From assembly GCA_951828585.1 (NCBI GenBank), contig OX639991.1, positions 1,396,576 through 1,460,575 of the forward strand: DNA of 64,000 nucleotides. Direction: 5' to 3'. The position numbers were made by a program, and so were the translations under genes. This DNA comes from Longimicrobiales bacterium. GTDB taxonomy: Bacteria > Gemmatimonadota > Gemmatimonadetes > Longimicrobiales > Gaopeijiaceae. Each line of letters begins with the position of its first letter. Position 1 is the stretch's first letter. Shown here in pieces: positions 36,206 through 45,430 of the stretch. The notes beneath the pieces were generated by a model. That model was given only the letters and a program-made list of their open reading frames with translations, had not been told where the DNA came from and did not search any database.

Positions 36206-36994
36206 GTGACCTCGATGTTCAGTCTGGAGGGCCGCTCTGCCGCCGTGGTGGGTGCCGGTTCGGGGATCGGCGAGGCGGTCGCGGTTGGATGCGCCGAGGC
36301 GGGAGCATGGGTATACTGTCTCGACGTGAACCCGGAAGCCGCGGGCAGAGCCGCCGCCGCGATCCGGGAGGGCGGGGGCGAGGCGGTGGCCGCCCCCCTC
36401 GATATCCTGGACGGCGCGGCCGTCACCGCCGCCTTCGAGAAGATCGCGGCCGTGCGGGGATCGCTGGACGTAGTCGTCTCCACCCCGGGCATCAATGTGC
36501 GCAAGCCGCTGCTCGACTACACCGACGCCGAGATCGACCTGGTCCTGGGCCTCAACCTCAAGGGCGGCGCGCACGTCATCCAGTCCGCGGGGCGCATCAT
36601 GCGGGCGCAGCGCTCCGGGTCGATCGTGCTCTTCAGCTCGATCCGCTCCGTGGTGGTCGAGCCGGGCCAGGGCATCTACGCGGCCACCAAGGCGGGCATC
36701 GTGCAGATGGTGCGGGCGGCCGCTGCGGAACTGGGGCCATGTGGCGTGCGCGTCAACGCCATCGCCCCCGGCGTGATCGACACGCCTCTGACCGCGCCCA
36801 TCAAGGAACGGCCCGAGTGGTACGGAGCCTACGCACGGCGGAACATCTTCGGCAGGTGGGGGACGGCGCGCGAGATGGCGGGCCCGACCGTCTTCCTCGC
36901 CTCCGACGCGGCGAGCTACGTCACCGGAACCGTGCTCTTCGCGGACGGGGGCTGGACGGCGATCGACGGGCGGTTTACGCCTCCGGGGATGTAG
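36206..36994 (+). CDS. Short-chain dehydrogenase/reductase
   Basis: 262 residues from GTG 36206, chosen because GAGGGAGG lies just upstream; ATG 36215 is possible. The NAD(P) motif is GAGSGIGEA, with NAG-equivalent STPGINV, catalytic Ser in FSSIRS, and YAATKAG holding the YxxxK pair. Classical SDR order is complete. Substrate unknown; SDRs of this type often act on sugars, acyl or keto groups. It stands alone between the divergent M20 gene and convergent ispH. Confidence 0.88.
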   Translation: MTSMFSLEGRSAAVVGAGSGIGEAVAVGCAEAGAWVYCLDVNPEAAGRAAAAIREGGGEAVAAPLDILDGAAVTAAFEKIAAVRGSLDVVVSTPGINVRKPLLDYTDAEIDLVLGLNLKGGAHVIQSAGRIMRAQRSGSIVLFSSIRSVVVEPGQGIYAATKAGIVQMVRAAAAELGPCGVRVNAIAPGVIDTPLTAPIKERPEWYGAYARRNIFGRWGTAREMAGPTVFLASDAASYVTGTVLFADGGWTAIDGRFTPPGM

Positions 36995-37023
36995 CGGGAC
37001 CGTAGGACCTGCGCGCGGCCGCC

Positions 37024-38235
37024 TTACAGCTCCACATCGATCCCCCTGATCTCCAACACCCGCGCCACCGCTTCGCCGATCTTGTTGTTCGGGGTCGACG
37101 CGCCTGCGGTGATGCCCAGTTCGAAGGGCCCGGCCGGAAGCCAGTCCGTCTCGGCCACCTCGGGAGCGTCGGGATCCAACCTGGGCTTGTGGTGAATCAC
37201 TCCGGTCAGGGTGTCGATGCACGACGCGTCCTTCACGTGGAAGGTCGTTGTGTATTCGCGGCAGAGGTGGGCCAGGTGATTCGTGTTGGACGAGTTGTAG
37301 CCGCCCACCACGATCATCACCTCGGGGGGCGCCTCCATCATCTCGAGGATGGCGTCCTGCCGCTCCTGGGTGGCGGAGCAGATCGTGCCGAAGGAGCGGA
37401 AGTGCCCCTCGGCGTGCTCCTCGCCGAACGCTTCGGCCATCATCTCGCGCAGGCGGGCGCCGATCGCGAGCGATTCGGTCGCAAGCATGGTGGTCTGGTT
37501 GGCCACGCCGATCCTCGCGAGGTCCCGGTCGGGGTCGAACCCGTCCGAGCTGCGCACCGCAAAATGGCGAACGAACGCTTCGCGGCCGGGGGCGTCCGTG
37601 CACCCGGTCATATAGGCACCCACCGCCTCTGCTTCGGCCATGTCGCGCACGATGATGTACTTGCCCCCCTCGTAGCGCTCCACCTGGCTGGCCGTGGCCC
37701 GTGACTCCTCGTGGGTGTACTTGCCGTGGATGACTGCGGTGAATCCATCCTTGGCATAGCTGTTTACCCGCTTCCAGACCAGCAGGACGGAGCCGCAGGT
37801 GGTGTCGACCAGGATGCAACCAATGTCCTGGAGCTTCTTCAGATCGGAGAGGGTGACGCCGAACGCCGGGATGATCACCACCTCGTCCGCGGTGATCTGC
37901 CCGAAGTCGAACCCGGCGTCTTCGCCCGGCAGGATCGATTCGATGCCCATCTCGTCGAGCCGGGTGTTCACATGGGGGTTGTGGATGATCTCACCCACCA
38001 GGTAGATGCGCTTGTCGGGGAACTTGTGCCGTGTTTCGTAGGCGTAGTCGACCGCGCGGTCCACCCCGTAGCAGAAGCCGAAGTGTTTGGCCAGGCGCAC
38101 CGTGATGTCGCCGAAACGGTCGGTGTACGCATGCGAACGGATCCGTTCCACGATGGCCGAGTGGTACTCCAACTCGATGATGGGCCTGACCGTGGTCTTG
38201 AGCCCGAAACCCTTGCGGAAGTATGTCTGCTGCAT
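37024..38235 (-). CDS. ispH: 4-hydroxy-3-methylbut-2-enyl diphosphate reductase (long type)
   Basis: 403 residues, the long form known from cyanobacteria and plastids rather than the ~310-residue common form. The N-terminal YFRKGFG segment supports ATG 38235. Three cluster cysteines are visible in FGFCYGVDRAV, DTTCGSV and ICSATQERQ. It performs the last step of the MEP pathway, giving IPP and DMAPP. The spacer to the divergent fxsA gene (198 bases) is rich in G-runs, with one AT-rich patch (GAATATACATTG) that may be a promoter. Confidence 0.95.
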   Translation of the reverse strand: MQQTYFRKGFGLKTTVRPIIELEYHSAIVERIRSHAYTDRFGDITVRLAKHFGFCYGVDRAVDYAYETRHKFPDKRIYLVGEIIHNPHVNTRLDEMGIESILPGEDAGFDFGQITADEVVIIPAFGVTLSDLKKLQDIGCILVDTTCGSVLLVWKRVNSYAKDGFTAVIHGKYTHEESRATASQVERYEGGKYIIVRDMAEAEAVGAYMTGCTDAPGREAFVRHFAVRSSDGFDPDRDLARIGVANQTTMLATESLAIGARLREMMAEAFGEEHAEGHFRSFGTICSATQERQDAILEMMEAPPEVMIVVGGYNSSNTNHLAHLCREYTTTFHVKDASCIDTLTGVIHHKPRLDPDAPEVAETDWLPAGPFELGITAGASTPNNKIGEAVARVLEIRGIDVEL

Positions 38236-38433
38236 GGTGGCTGGCGCCCTGGTATTGGGGGGTGGGGAGGTGAAGGCCGACCGGCTGGCGGGGACACCGG
38301 GGCCCCCGGCTGGTGGGGAAGAATATACATTGCAGGGCGGGCCGGGGGTACTATTGCTTTCCCTGGCGACTGTCGCCGCACGAATGACCGCGGGCAGCCA
38401 CCCACCGCCGGGCCCACGAAAGGAGCCGAAGCC

Positions 38434-38898
38434 TTGCTGAGCAGGTTGATCTTCATCTTTGTCGCCGTTCCAGTGCTGGAACTCGTCATTCTGCTTCGCA
38501 TCGGCCAGTGGATCGGGCCGATGCCCACCGTGGCGCTGGTCGTCACGACCGGGGTGGCCGGGGCGGCACTGGCCCGTCAGCAGGGGGTCAGGGCGTTTCT
38601 GGCCGTTCAGCAGGAATTGGCGGCCGGCCGGTTGCCGGGGCGGTCGCTGCTGGACGGGCTTTCGATCCTCGTGGGGGGTGCGTTTCTGCTCACGCCGGGC
38701 GTGCTGACCGACCTCCTGGGGTTCAGTCTCCTGATTCCGGCGTCGCGGCGGTGGCTTCAGCGCCTGATGCGCCGCAGGCTGGAGCGGCGCATTCGGGAAG
38801 GGACCGTCGAGTTCCAGGTCTACGGCGCCGACGGGGCCGCCACCACCCGCCGCGCGGAGGTACACACGCGCGAACCGAGCAAGGAAGATCGCTCATGA
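38434..38898 (+). CDS. fxsA: FxsA family membrane protein
   Basis: 154 residues from TTG 38434, with AGGAG nine bases before. It has an N-terminal TM (IFVAVPVLELVILLRIG), an ALVVTTGVAGAALARQQG segment, and a pair of helices around LSILVGGAFLLTPGVLTDLLG that is the FxsA hallmark. The C-terminus is basic and cytoplasmic. FxsA was first described as a suppressor of phage-exclusion; its normal role is unclear. The stop overlaps the M42 peptidase start by 4 bases. Confidence 0.88.
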   Translation: MLSRLIFIFVAVPVLELVILLRIGQWIGPMPTVALVVTTGVAGAALARQQGVRAFLAVQQELAAGRLPGRSLLDGLSILVGGAFLLTPGVLTDLLGFSLLIPASRRWLQRLMRRRLERRIREGTVEFQVYGADGAATTRRAEVHTREPSKEDRS

Positions 38899-39959
38899 GC
38901 CCCGACATCTCCTTTCTGGAACGCCTGCTCGACGCGCCCGGCCCTTCGGGCTTCGAGGCCCGTGCGGCGCGGGTCTGGCGGCGTGAGGCGGAGGTCTTCG
39001 CCGAATCCTGGGCCGACGTGGTGGGCAACAGCTATGCAGCCGTTCGACCCGACGCGCGGCCCCTCATCCTGCTGGCGGGGCACATTGACGAGATCGGGCT
39101 GCAGGTGACCCACGCCGACAAGTCGGGGCTTCTCTACTTTGGCGGAATCGGTGGCTGGGACCCGCAGGTTCTGGTGGGACAGCGCGTGCGGGTACTGGGC
39201 GCTAAGGGTGATGTGCCCGGGGTGATCGGGCGCAAGGCCATTCACCTGATCGAGCCGAAGGAGCGCGCCAAGGCCGCGAAGGTGAAGAAGTTGTGGATCG
39301 ATGTGGGGGCCGGATCGAGGGACGAGCTGAAGGAGCTGGGGGTGCGCGTGGGGGATCCGGCCGTGCTGGACGCGGGGATGGTGCGGCTGGCGGGGGACAA
39401 GGTGGCGAGCCGCGCGATCGACAACCGGGTGGGGGCGTTTGTGGTGTTGGAGGCGCTCCGAATGGTGGTCGAGGGGGAGGGGCGGGCGGGGGTGGTGGCG
39501 GTGGCCACCGCCCAGGAGGAGATCGGGTACTCGGGGGGCGGGGCGCGGGCCAGTGCATTCGGTCTCTCGCCGGATGTGGCGCTCGTCGTGGACGTGACGC
39601 ACGCGACTGACGTGCCCGAGGTGGACAAGAGCGAAGTGGGCGAGCACTCGCTGGGTGGGGGGCCCGTGCTGACGAGGGGATCGGCGACGCACCCGGTGGT
39701 CTTCGAAATGCTGGCCGAGCTTGCCGAGGACCGGGACATCCCCTTTTCGATCCAGGCCGCGCCGCTGCGCACCAGCACGGACGCGGACGCGATTCATCTT
39801 GCCCGCGGCGGGGTTCCCACGGGTCTCGTGTCGGTGCCGAACCGCTACATGCACTCGCCGAGCGAGATGGTAGCCGTGTCGGATCTCTTCCACACGGCGA
39901 AGCTGCTGGCCGCCTTCGTGGGGCGGCTGGACGAGGGAGTGGACTTCAGCCGGGGATAG
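38895..39959 (+). CDS. M42 family aminopeptidase/endoglucanase-like metallopeptidase
   Basis: 354 residues. Zinc ligands appear in LAGHIDEIGL, SRAIDNRVGAFVVLEAL, ATAQEEIGYSGGG and VVDVTHATDVP, with a final histidine in RYMHSPSE. M42 enzymes are cytoplasmic aminopeptidases, often tetrahedral dodecamers. It is translationally coupled to fxsA. The long plus-strand run that continues to 46.6 kb may be one transcript. Confidence 0.92.
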   Translation: MSPDISFLERLLDAPGPSGFEARAARVWRREAEVFAESWADVVGNSYAAVRPDARPLILLAGHIDEIGLQVTHADKSGLLYFGGIGGWDPQVLVGQRVRVLGAKGDVPGVIGRKAIHLIEPKERAKAAKVKKLWIDVGAGSRDELKELGVRVGDPAVLDAGMVRLAGDKVASRAIDNRVGAFVVLEALRMVVEGEGRAGVVAVATAQEEIGYSGGGARASAFGLSPDVALVVDVTHATDVPEVDKSEVGEHSLGGGPVLTRGSATHPVVFEMLAELAEDRDIPFSIQAAPLRTSTDADAIHLARGGVPTGLVSVPNRYMHSPSEMVAVSDLFHTAKLLAAFVGRLDEGVDFSRG

Positions 39960-40047
39960 GCAGGCGGGTGGCCAGGCCACGATATTGACGCCCCCCCCGT
40001 CATCCGTTCCATTGGTCGAAGAACCAACCCCAACAGCAAGGAGCTTC

Positions 40048-40518
40048 ATGGTCGACGCCCGCGCCGTCATCACAGATCTGCAGGAGATGCGCGAGGAGGG
40101 CCATCTCTCGGACGCCCTTCTCCGTCACGCTGCCAAGACCCTGTTCCGGGTCGACGAACGCTTCGACTGGGTAGGCGTCTATCTGCTCGACGACGAGGGG
40201 GCCGAGCTCTGGCTCCACAACTACTTCGGCACCCCGACCGAACACGCGAGGATCCCGGTCGGCGAGGGCGTCTGCGGCACCGCCGTTGCGCATGGGGCCA
40301 ACCAGAATGTGCCCGACGTCACCGAGTTCGAGGGTTACCTGTCGTGCAACCCCGGCGTGAAATCCGAACTTGTGGTGCTGATCCGCGCCGGCAGCGAGAT
40401 CTACGGCCAGTTCGACATCGATTCCCACCGCCCCGCCGCATTCGAGAACCAGGATGAAGTGGCGGTCCAGATGGTCGCCGACAAGCTGGCGGAACAGATC
40501 GCACGCGAGCGTCGCTGA
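40048..40518 (+). CDS. GAF-domain protein, free methionine-R-sulfoxide reductase-like
   Basis: 156 residues from ATG 40048, which has AAGGAG at a good distance; an in-frame start at 39985 is possible. The single GAF domain resembles MsrC/fRMsr: RIPVGEGVCGTAVAHG, PDVTEF and LSCNPGVKSELVV carry two of the three cysteines. The first family cysteine (before RIPVG) is replaced by histidine, so activity, if any, would use the two remaining ones. The TGA stop (40516-40518) is followed in the same frame by the MBL-fold ORF, with no other start. Confidence 0.75.
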   Translation: MVDARAVITDLQEMREEGHLSDALLRHAAKTLFRVDERFDWVGVYLLDDEGAELWLHNYFGTPTEHARIPVGEGVCGTAVAHGANQNVPDVTEFEGYLSCNPGVKSELVVLIRAGSEIYGQFDIDSHRPAAFENQDEVAVQMVADKLAEQIARERR

Positions 40519-40521
40519 GAA

Positions 40522-41250
40522 CTGGGACAAGTCCGCCCGTTCCTGGCCCCGAACCCGGGTCCGCTCACCCTTGACGGCACTCGCGCCTACATCGTCGGAG
40601 AACGGCGCGCGGCGGTCATCGACCCGGGTCCGCGCCTTGACGGCCACCTTCGCCGGCTGGCGGCTGCGGTCGATTCGGCCGAAGCCGTGGTGGTGCTCGT
40701 CACGCATGGTCACGGCGACCATGCGGCGGGCGCGAAGGAGCTGGGGCGACTGATCGGTGCCGAGGTGTGGGGTCCCGGCGAAGAGCACGACCTCAGCCAC
40801 GGCCAGGCCTTCGCCACCGACACCGGCGCCATCGTCGCGATTTCCACCCCGGGACATTCGCGGCGGCACTTCTGCTTCCACATTCCGGATCCGGGCGTGG
40901 TCTTCACCGGAGACATGATCCTGGGAGAAGGCGACACGACCTGGGTGGGAGAGTACCCGGGCGGCGTCGCCGACTACCTGGACTCGCTGGACCGCCTGGA
41001 GGCGCTGGAAGCGAGCATCCTCTACCCGGGACACGGACAACCGCTCCGGGACCCGGCCGCGGCCATCGCGCGCTTTCGCCGCCATCGGCTGTCGCGGATC
41101 GACCAGGTGCGGCGCGCGGTCGCGCACACGGGGAGCACCGACGCCCGCACCCTCACCCGGCACGTCTACGGTCCCCTGTCTCCCGACATCTTCGAGATGG
41201 CCGCGTCCGGCGTGGAGGGGATTCTGGACTACCTTTCCGGCTCCGGGTAA
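40522..41250 (+). CDS. Metallo-beta-lactamase-fold hydrolase, probable CTG start
   Basis: About 242 residues if CTG 40522 is used. The frame from there reads LGQVRPFLAPNPGPLTLDGT, the normal beginning of LACTB2-like MBL proteins, so the first ~55 residues before GTG 40687 are real. The zinc motif is THGHGDHAAG, with GHSRRHFCFH, FTGDMIL and a late histidine in YPGHG. No ATG, GTG or TTG exists between the GAF stop and GTG 40687. CTG initiation or readthrough of the TGA would both make a complete protein. The C-terminal winged-helix-like part is also present. Confidence 0.8.
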   Translation: MGQVRPFLAPNPGPLTLDGTRAYIVGERRAAVIDPGPRLDGHLRRLAAAVDSAEAVVVLVTHGHGDHAAGAKELGRLIGAEVWGPGEEHDLSHGQAFATDTGAIVAISTPGHSRRHFCFHIPDPGVVFTGDMILGEGDTTWVGEYPGGVADYLDSLDRLEALEASILYPGHGQPLRDPAAAIARFRRHRLSRIDQVRRAVAHTGSTDARTLTRHVYGPLSPDIFEMAASGVEGILDYLSGSG

Positions 41251-41259
41251 GCTTCCCCC

Positions 41260-42720
41260 ATGATTCCGGACACCCTCGCAAAGTCGCTCGTCAAGATCTG
41301 CGGGCAGAGCGCCGTCATCGTCGACGAAGACCGTCTCCTCGTCTACGAGTCCGATGCGCTGACCGCCTACCGGCACCGGCCCGGCGCCGTCGTTCTGCCG
41401 CGCACCACGGCCCAGGTCCAGGGTGCCGTCACCGCCATCGCCCGCCACGGCCTCCCGATCGTGCCCAGAGGGGCCGGCACCGGACTGTCGGGTGGCGCGG
41501 TAGCGCTCGACGGAGCGGTCGTGGTGGGAACCGCGCGCATGAACCGCATCCTCGCGATCGATGTCGCGAACCGCCGTGCGGTGCTGCAACCGGGGGTCAT
41601 CAACGCCGAACTCTCGGCCGCGGCCCGTCCCCACGGACTCTACTACGCCCCCGACCCGTCCTCGCAGACCGCCTGCACGATCGGTGGCAACGTGGCCGAG
41701 AACTCGGGCGGGCCCCACTGCCTCAAATACGGCGTGACGTCCCGCTACGTGACCGGCCTGACCGTGGTGCTGCCCGACGGGTCCGTGGCGAAGCTGGGGG
41801 GCCAGGGCCGCGACGCGCCCGGGTACGACCTCGTCGGTCTCTTTGTGGGCTCGGAGGGGTGCTTCGGGATCGCGACCGAGATCGAGGTCGGGCTTCTGCC
41901 CCTTCCCGAGGGTGTCCGCACTCTGCTGGGGATCTTCGACCGCATCGAGGACGCGGGCCGGGCGGTTTCCGACATCGTGAGCGCGGGCCTGCTCCCCGCC
42001 GCCATGGAGATCATCGACGGGCCCACGATCCGGGCCGTCGAGGACAGCGTCTTCGCCGCGGGGTATCCGACGGACGCCGAAGCGGCGCTGGTGATCGAAT
42101 TCGACGGGGTGGAAGCCGGGTTGGACGCGGAGGCCGAGCGGGCGGCGGAGTTCTGCAAGCGTGCGGGTGCCCGCGAGGTGCGAAGCGCCCGCGACGAGCA
42201 CGAGCGCATGGCGCTCTGGAAGGGGCGGAAGAAGGCCTTCGGCGCCATGGGGCGAATCGCCCCCGACCTGCTGGTGCAGGACGCTACGGTTCCCCGGACG
42301 ACCCTGCCGTCGATCCTGAAGGGGATTTCGGAAATCGGGAAGCGGTACGACCTCGTCGTGGCCAACGTCTTTCACGCCGGCGACGGAAACCTGCACCCCA
42401 ACATCCTCTTCGACCGCCGCGACGAAGACGAGCTGGAGCGGGTCGAGCGGGCCTCGAAGGAGATCATGCAGCTCTGCGTCGACTCGGGCGGCACGATTAC
42501 CGGCGAACACGGTGTCGGCCTCGACAAGAAGCACCACATGCCGCTCATCTACGGCCCGGCCGAACTGGATGCCATGTGGGGTGTACGGCGCGTCTTCGAT
42601 CCCGCCGCCACGATGAATCCGGGCAAGGTGCTGCCGGAGGAAACGGCGCCCGGGTGGCCGGTGGAGGGAGATGCGCGGGAGACGGGAGAACCGATGGCGA
42701 CGGTGGGCGCGGCGCCATGA
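41260..42720 (+). CDS. glcD: Glycolate oxidase subunit GlcD (FAD-linked)
   Basis: 486 residues. The FAD_binding_4 domain shows PRGAGTGLSGGAV and TIGGNVAENSGGPHCLKYGV; the C-terminal domain shows VFHAGDGNLHPNI and TGEHGVGLDKKH. It oxidises glycolate or D-lactate-type 2-hydroxy acids. With glcE and glcF it makes a membrane-associated complex. The stop overlaps glcE by 4 bases. D-lactate dehydrogenase is the alternative, but the three-subunit order favours Glc. Confidence 0.92.
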   Translation: MIPDTLAKSLVKICGQSAVIVDEDRLLVYESDALTAYRHRPGAVVLPRTTAQVQGAVTAIARHGLPIVPRGAGTGLSGGAVALDGAVVVGTARMNRILAIDVANRRAVLQPGVINAELSAAARPHGLYYAPDPSSQTACTIGGNVAENSGGPHCLKYGVTSRYVTGLTVVLPDGSVAKLGGQGRDAPGYDLVGLFVGSEGCFGIATEIEVGLLPLPEGVRTLLGIFDRIEDAGRAVSDIVSAGLLPAAMEIIDGPTIRAVEDSVFAAGYPTDAEAALVIEFDGVEAGLDAEAERAAEFCKRAGAREVRSARDEHERMALWKGRKKAFGAMGRIAPDLLVQDATVPRTTLPSILKGISEIGKRYDLVVANVFHAGDGNLHPNILFDRRDEDELERVERASKEIMQLCVDSGGTITGEHGVGLDKKHHMPLIYGPAELDAMWGVRRVFDPAATMNPGKVLPEETAPGWPVEGDARETGEPMATVGAAP

Positions 42721-43988
42721 GCATTGCAACCGCTCCCACGGCGCTGTCGGGCGTGCTTCCGGAGAGCCGGGTGCTGACCGGGTCGGCCGCATCCGGGTGG
42801 ACGGGGGGGATGCCGGCCGAAGCCGTCGTGTTTCCCGCCGACACGGACGAGGTGCAGGCACTGGTGCGCGCGGCCAACGAGACCGGAACGCGACTTCTGC
42901 CCGCGGGCGCCGGAAGCTGGCTGGGCGCCGGCGGGTGGACACGCGTCGGCGGCGTGATCGTCTCGACGGCGCGCCTGGACTCGGTTCTCCACTACGAACC
43001 CGCCGACCTGACGCTCACGGCGGGGGCCGGACTCGGATGGCGGAAGCTGGCGGCCTTGCTGGAACCCAACGGGCAGTGGCTGCCGGTGGACGGCCCCGGT
43101 GTCGGGGTGGGGACGCTGGGTGGCGCGGCCGCGTGCGGTGTGCCGGGGCCGCTCAGGGCGCGTTATGGAGCCGTCCGCGACAACGTGCTCGGGCTCGAGG
43201 TGGTGACGGGCGACGGCCGCCTGCTGCGGATCGGCGGTCGCGTGGTGAAGAACGTGGCCGGCTACGATCTCGTGCGCCTCTTCACGGGCAGCCGGGGCAG
43301 CCTGGGGGTGATCACGAGGGTGTCGGTGCGGCTGTTTCCGCGTCCGGAGGCGGACGTGACGATGGTGTTCGAGGGTGGGGTGGAGGAGGTGCTGGAGGTT
43401 GCACGGGTGGTGCGCGCGAGTCCGCTTCCGGTGGCGGCGGCCGAGCTGGTTGTCCGGGGGGCGGGGGTGGCCGATGGAGAAGCGGAGCTGGCGGTGCGCG
43501 TGCTTGGGGGCCGGGAGGAGGCGGAAGATGTTTGCTCGCGTCTGGTGGCCGGGATCGGTGCCGCGCCGGGGGGGACGATGCGGGGTGGGGAGAGCGAGGT
43601 CTTTCACCGCCGCCGCATCGAGTGGGAGGGACGGTTGCCCCTTGTGGTGCGCTTGGCCGCTCTGCCTGGCCAGCTGGCCGCGACCATGGAGTGGGCGCGC
43701 GGGGTGGCTGGGTGGACCGGTGGGGAGGTCGCGGGCGATGTGTTTGGCGGGGTGGTGCGGGTGAAGGGATCGCCGGGGGACGATGGGGCTGCCGAGCTGG
43801 CCGAAACCCTGACGCGCGTGAGGCGGGAAATGGAGGCGGCGGGTGGCACGATGACGCTGAGTCAGGCGCCCCGCGAGGTGGCCGCGAGGGTGGGGTGGAC
43901 GGGGGCCGGGGGGGGTGGTGGAGGACTCGCGGAGAAGCTCAAATCCCTGTTCGACCCTCGCCCGGTTCTGCAATCCAGGTGCCCGTGA
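42717..43988 (+). CDS. glcE: Glycolate oxidase subunit GlcE (FAD-binding)
   Basis: 423 residues. A single FAD_binding_4 domain shows LLPAGAGSWLGAGG and GVGTLGGAAACGVPGPLRARYG; the rest matches the shorter second flavin subunit, including RVVKNVAGYDLVRLFTGS. The C-terminal part is glycine-rich (TGAGGGGGG). It is coupled to glcD by ATGA and to glcF by GTGA. Confidence 0.9.
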   Translation: MSIATAPTALSGVLPESRVLTGSAASGWTGGMPAEAVVFPADTDEVQALVRAANETGTRLLPAGAGSWLGAGGWTRVGGVIVSTARLDSVLHYEPADLTLTAGAGLGWRKLAALLEPNGQWLPVDGPGVGVGTLGGAAACGVPGPLRARYGAVRDNVLGLEVVTGDGRLLRIGGRVVKNVAGYDLVRLFTGSRGSLGVITRVSVRLFPRPEADVTMVFEGGVEEVLEVARVVRASPLPVAAAELVVRGAGVADGEAELAVRVLGGREEAEDVCSRLVAGIGAAPGGTMRGGESEVFHRRRIEWEGRLPLVVRLAALPGQLAATMEWARGVAGWTGGEVAGDVFGGVVRVKGSPGDDGAAELAETLTRVRREMEAAGGTMTLSQAPREVAARVGWTGAGGGGGGLAEKLKSLFDPRPVLQSRCP

Positions 43989-45430
43989 ACGTCGGGCAAG
44001 GTACCCTGGCCAGGGCGATCGAGGAGCAGGAGGAACGGCTTCTCAACTGCGTCCACTGCGGGTTCTGCCTGCCCGCCTGCCCGACCTACCGGCGCCTGGG
44101 CGATGAAGCGGATTCACCCCGGGGACGGCTCTACCTGATGCAGGCGGTCGTCGAAGGCAGGCTCGATGCGGGCTCCGACGCCTTCCAGGCCCACATCGGC
44201 CGCTGTCTCGGGTGCCGGGCGTGCGAACCGGTGTGTCCGTCGGGGGTCGAGTACGGCCACCTTCTGGAACTCGCCCGGCAAGTGGGCGCTGACGCCCGCA
44301 AGCCGACGCTGCTCGCCCGGCTCCTCCTGCGCGTCTTCGGCACGGGCTGGCTGGCCCGCCCGGCCATGCTCGCGGGCCGCATGGTGCGCGCCACGGGATT
44401 GCCGGGCTTCGCTGTCGGAGTGCTTTCGCGGCGAAGCGGCGCTGGCGCTTGTGAGCGCGACATGAGCCGGGATGAAGGGAAAGAGACCGGTCCCCTGGCG
44501 CGGATCGCCACCGGTGTGCGCCTGGGCCTGGCGATGCTGGCGGCCTCGTCGCCCGCTTGTGAATTGTTTCACAAGAAGCCCGCGGGGCGCGCGCACAAGG
44601 AGCGGCGCGTGTCGGGGCACGGCCACGGCACGACCGCGACAGCCTCGCCGGCACCGGTGGCGGCCAGTGGGAACGCGCCCACCGTCGCACTGCTGAACGG
44701 ATGCGTCCAGGCGGGGCTCTTCTCGCGCGTCAACGAGGCCACGGCACGCGTTCTGGCCGCCAACGGATACCGAGTCATCACCGTGCCGGGACAGGGATGC
44801 TGCGGTGCGCTCCACGCGCACGGCGGCGATCTCGAAAGCGCCCGAAGAATGGCCCACCGCAACGTCAAGGCCTTCGAGGCCGCCCGGGTGGATTTCATCG
44901 CCATGAATGCGTCCGGCTGCGGCGCGGCGATGGCGGAGTACGGAACACTCCTGGCGAACGACGAGACCATGGGGCGCCGGGCCCGACAGCTCGCTGCGCG
45001 CGTCCGCGATGTGTCCCAGCTGTTGGCGGATCGCGGCCCCGTCACGGGCGCGCCCGTTCCCCTGCGCGCCACCTACGACGCCCCCTGTCACCTCCTGCAC
45101 GCCCAGGGCGTCGGAGACCCGCCGCTCGCCGTCCTGGAGTCGGTGCCGGAGGTGGAAGTCGTCACCCTGGCCGGTTCGGCGGAGTGTTGTGGCGGCGCGG
45201 GAATCTACGGAATCACGCACCCGGATCTGGGTGGTTGGATCGGGTCGGACAAGGTCCGCGCCGTCCTCGAAACGGGAGCGGACGCGCTGGTCACCGGCAA
45301 TCCCGGATGCATGATGCAGATCGGGGCCGGTCTGGCGCTGGCCGGGAGCCCGGTTCCCGTCCTTCACCTGGTGGAACTGGTCGACGAGAGCTATCGCCGC
45401 GCCGGGTTGTACGGAGGGCGAGCACCTTGA
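43985..45430 (+). CDS. glcF: Glycolate oxidase iron-sulfur subunit GlcF
   Basis: 481 residues from GTG 43985. Two ferredoxin-type clusters are seen as CVHCGFCLPACPTYR and CLGCRACEPVCPSGVEYG. Two CCG repeats follow (GQGCCGALHAHGGD and ECCGGAGIYG). A long variable region with SGHGHGTTATASPAP lies in between. It carries electrons from the flavin subunits to the quinone pool. Its stop overlaps the downstream M20 gene as TTGA. Confidence 0.92.
   Translation: MNVGQGTLARAIEEQEERLLNCVHCGFCLPACPTYRRLGDEADSPRGRLYLMQAVVEGRLDAGSDAFQAHIGRCLGCRACEPVCPSGVEYGHLLELARQVGADARKPTLLARLLLRVFGTGWLARPAMLAGRMVRATGLPGFAVGVLSRRSGAGACERDMSRDEGKETGPLARIATGVRLGLAMLAASSPACELFHKKPAGRAHKERRVSGHGHGTTATASPAPVAASGNAPTVALLNGCVQAGLFSRVNEATARVLAANGYRVITVPGQGCCGALHAHGGDLESARRMAHRNVKAFEAARVDFIAMNASGCGAAMAEYGTLLANDETMGRRARQLAARVRDVSQLLADRGPVTGAPVPLRATYDAPCHLLHAQGVGDPPLAVLESVPEVEVVTLAGSAECCGGAGIYGITHPDLGGWIGSDKVRAVLETGADALVTGNPGCMMQIGAGLALAGSPVPVLHLVELVDESYRRAGLYGGRAP

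Noticed and set aside
36188-37819. 543-codon minus-strand frame over the SDR gene and ispH
   Set aside because: Runs antisense to the SDR gene and out of frame with ispH; no family features.
40000-42942. 980-codon open frame on the minus strand
   Set aside because: It lies opposite the GAF, MBL and glcD genes, which have clear family motifs; its translation is Arg/His/Gly-rich, as is normal for antisense of high-GC coding DNA.
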